A stretch of 64,000 bases of DNA, from positions 62,001 through 126,000 of the forward strand of contig NZ_JAGJEC010000005.1 of the NCBI RefSeq assembly GCF_018100785.1, given 5' to 3'. Positions 32,951 through 41,493 of the stretch are shown here, piece by piece. The position numbers were made by a program, and so were the translations under genes. Each line of letters starts with the position of its first letter. Within the stretch, counting starts at the first letter, position 1. Below the pieces are notes generated by a model. It searched no databases, was not told the origin of the DNA, and saw only the letters and a list, made by a program, of their open reading frames with translations. This stretch comes from Maribacter sp. MMG018. Lineage in GTDB: Bacteria; Bacteroidota; Bacteroidia; Flavobacteriales; Flavobacteriaceae.

Positions 32951-33214
32951 ATGATTGTAGATCAACTTATTTTAGATAAAAAGACGTCAAAAACAAACTA
33001 TGCCAACGATAAAAAATCGGAAAAGCCGATTCGCAGTATAGTAAAGGCATTTAGTTGGAGGGTTATAGGTACGTTAGATACTTTGTTGATATCATATATA
33101 CTCACCGGAAAGATTTCTATAGCAGCTTCAATCGCTTCTATAGATTTTGTGACAAAAATGGTGCTATACTTTTTTCATGAAAGAGCGTGGAACCTGGTAA
33201 AATGGGGCAAGTAA
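32951..33214 (+). CDS. DUF2061 domain small membrane protein
   Basis: An 87-residue protein whose C-terminal 60 residues match DUF2061: KAFSWRVIGTLDTLLISYILTG and IASIDFVTKMVLYFFHERAWNLVKWG. These give two membrane helices. DUF2061 proteins are of unknown function and are repeatedly found beside or fused to sulfate-assimilation genes. Here it is the first gene of the cys operon, 17 bases before cysH. A role in sulfate or sulfite handling at the membrane is plausible but unproven. Confidence 0.85.
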   Translation: MIVDQLILDKKTSKTNYANDKKSEKPIRSIVKAFSWRVIGTLDTLLISYILTGKISIAASIASIDFVTKMVLYFFHERAWNLVKWGK

Positions 33215-33231
33215 TTTATTAAGAAAAAGAA

Positions 33232-33855
33232 ATGGCGTTGACAGAAGAACAGATCAAACAACTGAATATCCAATTTAAGGGTATTCCGCCCGCAGAAATA
33301 ATTTCGTGGGCCGTTAAGTATGGAAATAAACCGGTGATTACCACTAATTTTAGACCTTATGAGGTAGCTATTTTACATGCGGTTACGCAAGTAAGCAAAG
33401 ATATACCTGTAATATGGTGCGATACCGGATATAATACCCCAAAAACCTATAAGCATGCCGAGGAGCTAATAGATAGATTAAAGCTGAACATTAAATTGTA
33501 CGTGCCCAAACAAACTTCGGCTCATAGAGATGCCGTAATGGGTATTCCTTTGATAGATGATCCAAGGCATGCAGAGTTTACCAGGCAAGTGAAACTGGAG
33601 CCTTTTTCTAGGGCAATGGAAGAGCACGGGCCAGATGTATGGTTTACGAATCTACGAAAGGGACAGACCGCCTTGCGCGATAGTCTAGATATTTTAAGCC
33701 TGAGTAAAGATGGTGTTTTAAAGGTAAGTCCGTTCTATCACTACAGCGATAGCCAATTGGATGCCTATTTAAGGAAGCATGACCTTCCGAATGAACATAA
33801 TTATTTTGATCCCACCAAAGTATTGGAAAATAGAGAGTGTGGATTGCATACATAA
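33232..33855 (+). CDS. cysH: Phosphoadenylylsulfate (PAPS/APS) reductase, cluster-free type
   Basis: Reduces activated sulfate to sulfite. It is 207 residues with IPVIWCDTGYNTPKTYKHAEEL, VKLEPFSRAM, WFTNLRKGQTALRDSLDIL and the C-terminal catalytic ENRECGLHT. The paired CC and CxxC cysteines that hold a 4Fe-4S cluster in APS reductases are absent: only the Cys of VIWCDTG and the catalytic Cys are present. By family rules it should use PAPS and thioredoxin. An APS kinase (cysC) is therefore expected, but none is visible in this operon. cysD follows after 12 bases. Confidence 0.92.
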   Translation: MALTEEQIKQLNIQFKGIPPAEIISWAVKYGNKPVITTNFRPYEVAILHAVTQVSKDIPVIWCDTGYNTPKTYKHAEELIDRLKLNIKLYVPKQTSAHRDAVMGIPLIDDPRHAEFTRQVKLEPFSRAMEEHGPDVWFTNLRKGQTALRDSLDILSLSKDGVLKVSPFYHYSDSQLDAYLRKHDLPNEHNYFDPTKVLENRECGLHT

Positions 33856-33867
33856 TAAAAAATAAGC

Positions 33868-34806
33868 ATGGAATTAAAAGAACCGAAAGTGCAGGTAGAT
33901 CTTAACGAAAATACGTCCCACATCAATGCACTTGAGAATGAGGCCATTTATATAATTAGAGAGGTAGCGGCACAATTTGAAAGACCTGTATTGCTTTTTT
34001 CTGGAGGAAAAGACTCTATAACATTGGTGCGTTTGGCACAAAAGGCGTTTTGGCCTGCCAAAATTCCTTTCCCATTAATGCATATTGATACGGGACACAA
34101 TTTTCCGGAGACCATTGAGTTTAGGGATCGGTTGGTAAAAGAACTAGGTCTAGAGCTTATTGTGCGTAATGTACAGGACTCTATCGATCAAGGAAAGGTA
34201 AAAGAAGAATCCGGAAGATATTCCAGTAGAAATACTTTGCAGACCACAACTTTATTGGATGCTATCGAAGAATTTAAGTTCGATGCATGTATCGGCGGTG
34301 CCCGTCGTGATGAAGAAAAAGCTAGGGCAAAAGAACGTATTTTTTCTGTACGGGACGATTTTGGTCAGTGGGACGAACGTAACCAACGTCCGGAATTGTT
34401 CGATATGTTGAACGGACAAATAGAATTAGGCCAGAACGTACGTGTATTTCCTATTTCAAACTGGACAGAACTAGATGTGTGGTCCTATATAAAAGAAGAG
34501 GAAATCGAAATCCCGTCGATCTATTTCGCACATAAACGTAAAACCTTCTTAAGGGATGGTATGATATGGTCTGCAGAGGACGATATTGTGTATAGGGAAG
34601 AGGATGAGGTCGTGGAAGAGCGATTGGTGCGTTTCCGTACCGTGGGCGATATGTCCTGTACGGCGGCCGTACTTTCAGATGCCGTTAGTATAGACAAGGT
34701 CGTAGAGGAAATAAGGGATTCGTCTATTTCTGAACGCGGTGCACGTATCGATGATAAGCGATCTGAAGCAGCAATGGAAAAAAGAAAACAACAAGGATAC
34801 TTTTAG
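33868..34806 (+). CDS. cysD: Sulfate adenylyltransferase small subunit
   Basis: The catalytic subunit of ATP sulfurylase, forming APS from sulfate and ATP. It is 312 residues with the PP-loop SGGKDSITLVRLAQKAF (about residues 46-62), HIDTGHNFPETIEFRD, GGARRDEEKARAKERIFS, and a C-terminal basic tail ending KRKQQGYF, which is typical of CysD. It works as a heterodimer with CysN, encoded 25 bases downstream. Confidence 0.97.
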   Translation: MELKEPKVQVDLNENTSHINALENEAIYIIREVAAQFERPVLLFSGGKDSITLVRLAQKAFWPAKIPFPLMHIDTGHNFPETIEFRDRLVKELGLELIVRNVQDSIDQGKVKEESGRYSSRNTLQTTTLLDAIEEFKFDACIGGARRDEEKARAKERIFSVRDDFGQWDERNQRPELFDMLNGQIELGQNVRVFPISNWTELDVWSYIKEEEIEIPSIYFAHKRKTFLRDGMIWSAEDDIVYREEDEVVEERLVRFRTVGDMSCTAAVLSDAVSIDKVVEEIRDSSISERGARIDDKRSEAAMEKRKQQGYF

Positions 34807-34831
34807 TAAATAACCGAAGAGAAAGAAAAAA

Positions 34832-36079
34832 ATGGATGTACTAAAAATAGCAACGGCAGGTAGCGTAGATGATGGTAAGAGTACCTTGATCGGAAGAATA
34901 TTATATGATACCAAATCTTTGACCTCCGATAAATTAGAGGCCATTGAAAAAACAAGTAAACAAAAAGGATATGATTATTTGGATTTTTCTTTGGCTACCG
35001 ATGGTCTTGTGGCCGAGCGTGAGCAAGGTATTACTATAGATGTGGCTCATATTTACTTTTCAACGGCTAAAAAGAGTTATATAATTGCGGATACTCCCGG
35101 TCATGTGGAATATACCCGTAACATGGTTACCGGAGCTTCTACCTCGCAGGCGGCCATTATTTTGATAGATGCACGAAAAGGAGTGATCGAACAGACGAAC
35201 AGGCATTTTTTCATCAATAATCTGTTAAGGATAAAAGATGTGGTAGTTGCCATAAACAAAATGGATCTGGTCGATTATTCTGAAGAAACCTACAATGCCA
35301 TAAAATCTGATTTTGAAAAACTTATGGCGAAAAGGGATTATCAAGATCAAAAAATCACGTTTATTCCCGTAAGTGCCCTAAAAGGTGATAACGTTGTAAA
35401 CAGATCGGAAAAAACACCTTGGTACAAGGGGCAGACCCTTTTAGAACATTTTGAGGTATTGGACAGAAAGGATGTGTACAATGTAGGTACCCCACGTTTT
35501 CCCGTGCAATATGTAATTAGGCCCAAAACGGAGGAGCATCATGATTTCCGTGGTTTTGCCGGTAAGGTCTATGGGGGTGAGTTAAGTGTGGGGGATGAGG
35601 TGGTTGCACTGCCTTCACAGACCAGATCAAAGATCAAGGAGATTTATTTTTACGACAAAAAATATAAAACGGCATCTAGAAGATCGTCCGTGACAATAAC
35701 CTTAGAAGATGAGATAAACCTAAGTAGGGGAGATATGTTGGTGAAAGCAGGGGACTTGCCGACCATTGAAAAACAATTTACGGCCACTATTTCGTGGATG
35801 GATTCGCAGCCGCTGTCGGCAGGTAAAAAGTATATAGTGCAACATGGTGTAAACAAGGTATTGGCCAAAGTGGATCAGGTGCACCATAAAATAGCGCCGG
35901 ACTATTCAGGGATAGATAAAGAAACCGATGCCCTTGGAATGAACGATATAGCCCAGGTAAGTTTTAAATTGAACAAGCCTATTTTTTATGATAAGTTCAA
36001 AGATCACAGAACAAATGGTTCTTTTATTTTGATCGACACACAATCCAATAACACGGTGGGGGCAGGTTTCATAGGTTAA
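34832..36079 (+). CDS. cysN: Sulfate adenylyltransferase GTPase subunit
   Basis: The GTPase subunit that drives APS formation. It is 415 residues: G1 AGSVDDGKSTLIGRIL, switch I EREQGITIDVAHIYF, G3 DTPGHVEYTRNM, G4 NKMDLVDYS, and G5 near IPVSALKGDNV, followed by EF-Tu-like beta-barrel domains. It is of single-function length, with no fused APS kinase (CysC) domain, which in other bacteria adds about 200 residues. It ends 110 bases before the sulfite reductase gene, where a third operator-like motif lies. Confidence 0.96.
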   Translation: MDVLKIATAGSVDDGKSTLIGRILYDTKSLTSDKLEAIEKTSKQKGYDYLDFSLATDGLVAEREQGITIDVAHIYFSTAKKSYIIADTPGHVEYTRNMVTGASTSQAAIILIDARKGVIEQTNRHFFINNLLRIKDVVVAINKMDLVDYSEETYNAIKSDFEKLMAKRDYQDQKITFIPVSALKGDNVVNRSEKTPWYKGQTLLEHFEVLDRKDVYNVGTPRFPVQYVIRPKTEEHHDFRGFAGKVYGGELSVGDEVVALPSQTRSKIKEIYFYDKKYKTASRRSSVTITLEDEINLSRGDMLVKAGDLPTIEKQFTATISWMDSQPLSAGKKYIVQHGVNKVLAKVDQVHHKIAPDYSGIDKETDALGMNDIAQVSFKLNKPIFYDKFKDHRTNGSFILIDTQSNNTVGAGFIG

Positions 36080-36136
36080 AAAGGTAATTAATAATGCGTG
36101 TCGCAATCGAGATCTTGATTTTTATGTTTTAATAAC

Positions 36137-36155
36137 ATATTAATTCTATAGGTTA
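36137..36155 (+). promoter_or_regulatory. Candidate Rrf2 operator before the sulfite reductase gene
   Basis: This 19-base site matches the 32834-32852 motif at 16 of 19 positions (shared ATTAA, TTCTATAGG-type core). Its arms AACATATT and TATAGGTT are complementary at 6 of 8 pairs around a 5-base centre. It lies in the cysN-sulfite reductase gap, where an internal promoter could be regulated. Confidence 0.5.
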
Positions 36156-36189
36156 ACTAGGTTATTAAGGCACTTAACAGGTAGTAAGT

Positions 36190-38280
36190 ATGCAAAGTTT
36201 TAGAACAGAAATAGAAAATCCCGTTGTGGCAAAGGATATCTTAGAGCTGGAACGTAAGATCCATGAGTTTCATGGTGGAAAATTGGATGATGAAAAATTC
36301 CGGAGTCTACGTTTGGCAAGGGGAATATACGGTCAGCGCCAACAAGGGGTTCAAATGATACGCATTAAATTGCCGTACGGTAAAGTAACCTCTAAACAAT
36401 TGCACCGTATTTGTGATGTGTCCGATGAGTATTCTAGGGGTAGGTTGCATATTACTACAAGACAAGATATTCAGATACATTATGTAGATCTGAACAGGAC
36501 ACCTGAGTTGTGGTCAGAGTTGGAGAAAGATGACATTACCCTAAGGGAGGCCTGTGGTAATACGGTTAGAAATGTTACTGCCAGCGAAACTGCCGGTATA
36601 GATGTGGACGAGCCTTTCGATGTCTCGCCATATGCCCATGCCTTGTTTCAATATTTTTTAAGAAACCCGATAAGTCAAGAAATGGGCCGTAAGTTTAAGG
36701 TTTCTTTTTCTGCTAGTGACGCCGATACAGGACTTTCCTACATGCACGATTTGGGTTTCATAGCCAAAATACAACAAGGGGAAAGAGGCTTTAAGGTAAT
36801 GTTGGGTGGTGGCTTGGGTTCACAGCCAAGGCATGCCGATGTGCTTTATGAATTTTTGCCCGCAGACCAGATCATTCCTTTAATGGAAACCGTGGTTCGC
36901 GTGTTCGATAGATATGGTGAACGTAAGAGCAGGGCCAAGGCCAGAATGAAATTTTTGTTGAAAGGCCTTGGTTTAGAAGCTTTTAAAGAGTTGTTGGCAA
37001 AGGAAAAAACGGCAGTGCCTTTCGAAAGTTTTCCTATAGATGCCGATAGTTACCCAAGAGTGACCGTTTCAAAAGCGCAGGCCCCAGAAGTTTCCATATC
37101 CGATGAAAAAGAATTTTTGACATGGAAGAGCACCAATGTGGTACCTCAAAAACAAAAAGGTTTTGTAGCGATCGGAATAAAAGTGTTGTTGGGTGATTTT
37201 TATACCGATAAGGCAAGGTTGTTGGCAGATTTGGTTCAGAAATATGCGGCAGGGGAAATTCGTTTGTCGTTAAGGCAAAATATATTGATACCATATGTAC
37301 GAAAAGAGCTGGTTCCTTTTTTCTATACGGAATTAAAGAAATTGGGCTTTGTGGAAGCGGGTTATAATAAGGCATTGGATATAACCGCATGTCCAGGTAC
37401 CGATACCTGTAATTTGGGAATAGCAAGTAGTACGGGTATCGCGGAAGAGTTAGAAAGAGTTATCAAGGCAGAATATCCTCAATATGTAAGTAATGAGGAT
37501 GTAACTATAAAGATCAGTGGTTGTATGAATGCCTGTGGGCAGCACAATATGGCCAATATAGGTTTTCAAGGGATGTCCGTCAGAACCAAGGATAAATTGG
37601 TGGCACCTGCACTTCAAGTGCTATTGGGGGGTAGTAATGATGGTAACGGTCAAGGTAGATTTGCTGATAAGGTCGTAAAAGTGCCCAGTAAGAGAGGACC
37701 GGAAGCATTACGACTAATTTTGAACGATTTTGAGACCAATGGAAACGGAAGGGCGTTTTCGGACTACTATGCCGAAAAAGGACAAATGTATTTCTATGAT
37801 CTACTGACCCATTTGTCTAATGTGGACGATTTAAAACCCGAAGATTTTATTGATTGGGGAAACAAAGAGCGTTATGAAAAGGCGATCGGTATTGGAGAAT
37901 GTGCCGGTGTGGTAATAGATTTAATCGCTACCCTTCTTTTTGAGAGCGAAGAGAAAATTCAACAGGCGGAAGAAAAGTTTAAAGAGAGAAAATGGGCCGC
38001 CAGTATTTATTATGCCTACACCTCTATGGTAAATTCGGCAAAGGCAATGTTAACATCGGAAAAAGCTAAAGTGAACACCCATGCCCGTATTATCAAGGAT
38101 TTTGATGAAAAATTCGTTGCGGATGGCAGAATTTCTGTCACTGGTGGGTTCGAGAATATGGTGTTGCAGTTAAACAAGAACGAACCTTCTGAAGCTTTTG
38201 CGGCATCCTATTTAAAAGAGGCTAAAACATTTTTAGAATCTGTAGAAAAATTTAGAAAACAAGAATTGGCAGAAGCATAA
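36190..38280 (+). CDS. Assimilatory sulfite (nitrite/sulfite) reductase hemoprotein with HEPN-like C-terminal domain
   Basis: Reduces sulfite to sulfide with siroheme and a coupled 4Fe-4S cluster. It is 696 residues. The ferredoxin-like halves (YSRGRLHITTRQDIQIHYV near residue 90; EIRLSLRQNILIPYV near 360) bracket the cluster ligands in TACPGTDTCNLGIASSTG and SGCMNACGQHNMANIGFQG. The core ends around residue 550. The last 140 residues are a helical domain (KWAASIYYAYTSMVNSAKAML) that I take to be HEPN-like. A ferredoxin donor is likely, as no CysJ is present and a ferredoxin reductase is encoded two genes later. Confidence 0.9.
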   Translation: MQSFRTEIENPVVAKDILELERKIHEFHGGKLDDEKFRSLRLARGIYGQRQQGVQMIRIKLPYGKVTSKQLHRICDVSDEYSRGRLHITTRQDIQIHYVDLNRTPELWSELEKDDITLREACGNTVRNVTASETAGIDVDEPFDVSPYAHALFQYFLRNPISQEMGRKFKVSFSASDADTGLSYMHDLGFIAKIQQGERGFKVMLGGGLGSQPRHADVLYEFLPADQIIPLMETVVRVFDRYGERKSRAKARMKFLLKGLGLEAFKELLAKEKTAVPFESFPIDADSYPRVTVSKAQAPEVSISDEKEFLTWKSTNVVPQKQKGFVAIGIKVLLGDFYTDKARLLADLVQKYAAGEIRLSLRQNILIPYVRKELVPFFYTELKKLGFVEAGYNKALDITACPGTDTCNLGIASSTGIAEELERVIKAEYPQYVSNEDVTIKISGCMNACGQHNMANIGFQGMSVRTKDKLVAPALQVLLGGSNDGNGQGRFADKVVKVPSKRGPEALRLILNDFETNGNGRAFSDYYAEKGQMYFYDLLTHLSNVDDLKPEDFIDWGNKERYEKAIGIGECAGVVIDLIATLLFESEEKIQQAEEKFKERKWAASIYYAYTSMVNSAKAMLTSEKAKVNTHARIIKDFDEKFVADGRISVTGGFENMVLQLNKNEPSEAFAASYLKEAKTFLESVEKFRKQELAEA

Positions 38281-38283
38281 CGT

Positions 38284-39075
38284 ATGGAATTTAGAAATAG
38301 CTGTAAGGTGTCCCCTGCTAAATTGACTGTTGTAGGCGCAGGTCCCGGAGATCCAGAATTAATTACGATAAAGGCCATAAAAGCATTAAACAATGCCAAT
38401 GTGGTGCTTTACGATGCTTTGGTGAATGATGCATTGTTGCAGTATGCTCCACATGCAGAAAAGATTTTTGTTGGAAAAAGAAAAGGATGTTATGCCTATC
38501 AGCAAGACCAAATAAACGAACTTATCGTCTCAAGGGCCCATTCGTACGGTCATGTGGTACGGTTAAAAGGGGGAGATCCCTTTGTCTTTGGTCGTGGTGC
38601 CGAAGAAATGGAATATGCGGCATCAAAAGGGCTGGAGGTGGCCATGGTGCCAGGAATATCTTCTGGTCTTAGTGTTCCGGGGTACCAAAACATACCTGTT
38701 ACCAAAAGAGGTGCTTCCGAAAGTTTTTGGATGATTACGGGCACTACAAAAGACCACCGATTATCAAAAGATGTAGCGCTGGCCGCTAAAAGCAATGCCA
38801 CCGTAGCCATTTTAATGGGGATGTCAAAACTGTCTCAAATCGTTGGCTTGTTCAAGGCGGAAGGAAAAGGGGAGACGCCGGTAGCCATCATCCAAAATGG
38901 AACTAGGGAAAATGAAAAAATCGGGGTCGGAACCATTGATAGTATTGTACGTATTGTAGATGAAGAGGGGTTGGCCAATCCTGCCATCATTATTATCGGT
39001 GAGGTCGTGGCACATAGAGAAAAAATGATACGAATAATTAGGGATAAACAATTAGAATTAAGTCAGAACATATGA
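38284..39075 (+). CDS. cobA: Uroporphyrinogen-III C-methyltransferase (siroheme pathway)
   Basis: Methylates uroporphyrinogen III to precorrin-2, the first committed step to the siroheme used by the preceding reductase. It is 263 residues with VVGAGPGDPELITIKA (residues 17-32), VRLKGGDPFVFGRGAEE, VPGISSGLSVPGYQNIPVTKRG and ATVAILMGMSKL, all SUMT hallmarks. It is a methyltransferase only, with no fused CysG dehydrogenase/ferrochelatase part. It starts 3 bases after the reductase gene and its stop overlaps the next start by 4 bases. Confidence 0.95.
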   Translation: MEFRNSCKVSPAKLTVVGAGPGDPELITIKAIKALNNANVVLYDALVNDALLQYAPHAEKIFVGKRKGCYAYQQDQINELIVSRAHSYGHVVRLKGGDPFVFGRGAEEMEYAASKGLEVAMVPGISSGLSVPGYQNIPVTKRGASESFWMITGTTKDHRLSKDVALAAKSNATVAILMGMSKLSQIVGLFKAEGKGETPVAIIQNGTRENEKIGVGTIDSIVRIVDEEGLANPAIIIIGEVVAHREKMIRIIRDKQLELSQNI

Positions 39076-40133
39076 TAAAGACAGATATATTGATAATAGG
39101 TGCGGGACCTACAGGATTGTTCACCGTTTTTGAAGCCGGATTGCTAAAACTGAAATGTCATTTAATAGATGCCTTGCCACAACCCGGTGGACAATGCTCA
39201 GAGATTTATCCGAAAAAGCCCATTTATGATATTCCGGCATTCCCAGAGGTGTTGGCAGGTACTTTGGTAGATAATCTAATGGAGCAGATAAAGCCTTTTG
39301 AAGCAGGTTTTACCTTGGGCGAACGAGCCGAAAAGTTAGACAGACAAGAAGACGGTTCTTATGTGGTAACAACCAATAAAGGTACACAGCATCAAGCTCC
39401 TGTTGTGGTAATAGCTGGTGGGCTGGGGTCTTTTGAGCCAAGAAAACCGCCCATTGCCAATATTGCCGACTTTGAGGATAAGGGTGTTGCCTATATGGTG
39501 AAAGACCCAGAGGTGTATCGTGATAAAAAGGTAGTCATTGCCGGGGGTGGTGACTCTGCCTTGGATTGGGCCATATTTTTGGCAGATGTTGCTTCAGAGG
39601 TTTCTTTAGTACATCGTAGAAACGAATTTAGAGGTGCCTTGGACTCTGTTGAAAAAGCATCTGAACTAGCCAAACAGGGAAAAATAAAACTATTTACAGA
39701 AGCTGAGGTGAAGAAGCTTTACGGGGACGAAAAGTTAGAGGCGGTGGTAATTAAACACAACGATGCCGAAAAGGGAGAAACTTATTTGCCTGTAGATAAT
39801 TTTATACCATTGTTCGGGCTTTCCCCAAAATTAGGACCTATAGGGAACTGGGGGTTGGAAATAGAAAAGAATGCCATCAAGGTAAATAATGCAAAAGACT
39901 ATCAAACCAATCTGCCGGGAGTTTTTGCAATTGGGGATGTAAACACCTATGAAGGTAAGTTAAAATTGATATTATCAGGTTTTCATGAAGCTGCGGTCAT
40001 GTGTCAGTATGCCTATCAAATAGTTAATCCCGGAAAACGATATGTAATGAAATATACCACTGTTGGTGGTGTAGAAGGATTTGATGGTTCAAAAAAAGAA
40101 GCAAAGAAAGAGGTAGTTCAAAGTATTGCCTAA
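39072..40133 (+). CDS. Ferredoxin-NADP reductase, thioredoxin-reductase-like
   Basis: A 353-residue FAD/NAD(P)H oxidoreductase: GAGPTGLFTVFEAGLL for FAD, GGGDSALDWAIFLA for NAD(P)H, and AIGDVNTYEGKLKLILSGFHEAAVM near the C-terminus. It lacks the CxxC redox pair of true thioredoxin reductase, and the C-terminal extension fits the TrxR-like FNR class (YumC type). Its start overlaps the cobA stop (ATGA), so it is translationally coupled. Context suggests it supplies reduced ferredoxin to the sulfite reductase. A terminator follows. Confidence 0.93.
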   Translation: MIKTDILIIGAGPTGLFTVFEAGLLKLKCHLIDALPQPGGQCSEIYPKKPIYDIPAFPEVLAGTLVDNLMEQIKPFEAGFTLGERAEKLDRQEDGSYVVTTNKGTQHQAPVVVIAGGLGSFEPRKPPIANIADFEDKGVAYMVKDPEVYRDKKVVIAGGGDSALDWAIFLADVASEVSLVHRRNEFRGALDSVEKASELAKQGKIKLFTEAEVKKLYGDEKLEAVVIKHNDAEKGETYLPVDNFIPLFGLSPKLGPIGNWGLEIEKNAIKVNNAKDYQTNLPGVFAIGDVNTYEGKLKLILSGFHEAAVMCQYAYQIVNPGKRYVMKYTTVGGVEGFDGSKKEAKKEVVQSIA

Positions 40134-40153
40134 AGATTTTATTTTTTTGACAT

Positions 40154-40187
40154 AAAACCTCATATTCTTGTTGATTATGAGGTTTTT
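40154..40187 (+). terminator. Intrinsic terminator of the cys operon
   Basis: An 11-bp stem (40154-40164 with 40176-40186) with an 11-base loop and a T-rich 3' side, 20 bases after the ferredoxin reductase stop. Confidence 0.85.
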
Positions 40188-40221
40188 GTCTAATAGCAAA
40201 GTGATAAAAAGAAACGTTTAA

Positions 40222-40253
40222 TTTGTTTTTAAAAAGGTAGAGCCGTTACTTTG
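40222..40253 (+). promoter_or_regulatory. Candidate promoter of the metH leader
   Basis: TTTG (40222-40225), a 20-base spacer, then TTACTTTG (40246-40253), one mismatch to TAnnTTTG. The riboswitch P1 stem starts 25 bases downstream. Confidence 0.55.
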
Positions 40254-40278
40254 CGCAAGTTCATTTAAACATTGAAAT

Positions 40279-40424
40279 AGTTATCAAGAAAGGCGGAGGG
40301 AATAGACCCGGTGAAACCTTGGCAACCCTTTTCTTATAAAGAAGGTGCTACATTCTATCCCACTTTGTTGGGGCAGATAACAAAGAGAGGCGGTCGCCTG
40401 TATTTATTCCTTTGCTTGGTAGTT
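40279..40424 (+). ncRNA. SAM-I (S-box) riboswitch controlling metH
   Basis: The S-box core words recur in order: TTATCAAGAAAGGCGGAGGGA, CCGGTGAAACCTTGGCAACC, AAGGTGCTACATTC, and CAGATAAC. An AGGCG/CGCCT hairpin lies at 40387-40398. The 5' arm AGTTATCAAGAAAGG can pair with CCTTTGCTTGGTAGTT (40409-40424) to form P1 with a bulge. It lies 65 bases before the split methionine synthase. No clear terminator hairpin follows, so the control level is uncertain. Confidence 0.94.
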
Positions 40425-40488
40425 GTTCGTAGGTTTGCATAGAACCATGATTTTATTGTTAGGGAAGATTTGGTAAGGGGATAAAAAA

Positions 40489-41493
40489 ATGAAAAAGATT
40501 CAAGATATATTAAAAGAGCGTATTCTGGTATTGGATGGTGCCATGGGTACCATGTTGCAGCGCTATAAGTTTACCGAGGAAGATTTTAGGGGAGAGCGTT
40601 TTAAGGATTGGGAGTACCCGTTACAGGGCAATAACGATTTGTTGTCCCTTACCCAACCAAAGGCCATTGCTGACGTGCATCGTAAATATTTTGCGGCCGG
40701 GGCCGATATTGTAGAAACAAATACGTTTTCGGGTACGACGATCGCAATGGCGGATTATCATATGGAGGAATTGGTGTACGAACTTAATTATGAGTCGGCC
40801 AGAATTGCAAGAATGGTAGCGGATGAATTCACCCAAAAAGAACCGAATAAACCACGTTTTGTAGCCGGTAGTATGGGGCCTACCAATAAAACTGCCAGCA
40901 TGTCCCCCGATGTAAACGATCCAGGGTTTAGGGCAATTTCTTTTGACGAACTACGGGTGGCATATAAGGAACAGGCGGAGGCTTTATTGGACGGTGGTGC
41001 CGATTTACTTTTGGTAGAGACCATTTTTGATACTTTGAATGCCAAAGCGGCATTGTTTGCCATAGAAGAGGTGAAAGAAGAAAGAAACATAGAAGTGCCC
41101 GTTATGGTGAGCGGAACCATTACCGATGCCTCCGGAAGAACTTTGTCCGGTCAAACGGCGGAAGCATTTTTAATTTCTATTTCGCATATTCCTATTTTGT
41201 CGGTAGGTTTTAATTGTGCCTTGGGGGCAAGCCAGTTGGTACCGCATTTAGAGGTATTGGCCACAAAAAGTGAACATGCGGTTTCTGCCCACCCTAATGC
41301 AGGGCTGCCCAATGCATTTGGTGAGTATGACGAAACACCGGAACAGATGGCCGCACAGATGAAGGAATATGTAGAAAAAGGCTTGGTAAACATTGTTGGA
41401 GGGTGTTGCGGCACCACCCCCGAGCATATTACGGCAATAGCTAATTTAGTGAAGGGTTATTCTCCCAGACCCATATTGGTGGAACAGTTATAA
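40489..41493 (+). CDS. metH: Methionine synthase, homocysteine-binding module (split MetH, N-terminal part)
   Basis: A 334-residue homocysteine S-methyltransferase domain. [17 protein letters not shown] starts the barrel, and the zinc thiolates are in [10 protein letters not shown] and [14 protein letters not shown]. In single-chain MetH this is the first of four modules. The stop codon TAA abuts the ATG of the next gene, which carries the remaining modules, so the enzyme is encoded in two frames and must assemble in trans. The clean boundary between domains argues for a real split, not a frameshift. It follows the SAM-I riboswitch. Confidence 0.93.
   Translation: MKKIQDILKERILVLDGAMGTMLQRYKFTEEDFRGERFKDWEYPLQGNNDLLSLTQPKAIADVHRKYFAAGADIVETNTFSGTTIAMADYHMEELVYELNYESARIARMVADEFTQKEPNKPRFVAGSMGPTNKTASMSPDVNDPGFRAISFDELRVAYKEQAEALLDGGADLLLVETIFDTLNAKAALFAIEEVKEERNIEVPVMVSGTITDASGRTLSGQTAEAFLISISHIPILSVGFNCALGASQLVPHLEVLATKSEHAVSAHPNAGLPNAFGEYDETPEQMAAQMKEYVEKGLVNIVGGCCGTTPEHITAIANLVKGYSPRPILVEQL

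Noticed and set aside
40450-40479. A 9-codon frame (ATG to TAA) before metH
   Set aside because: Too short, and no amino acid bias or paired stems; the SAM-I riboswitch already explains the leader.
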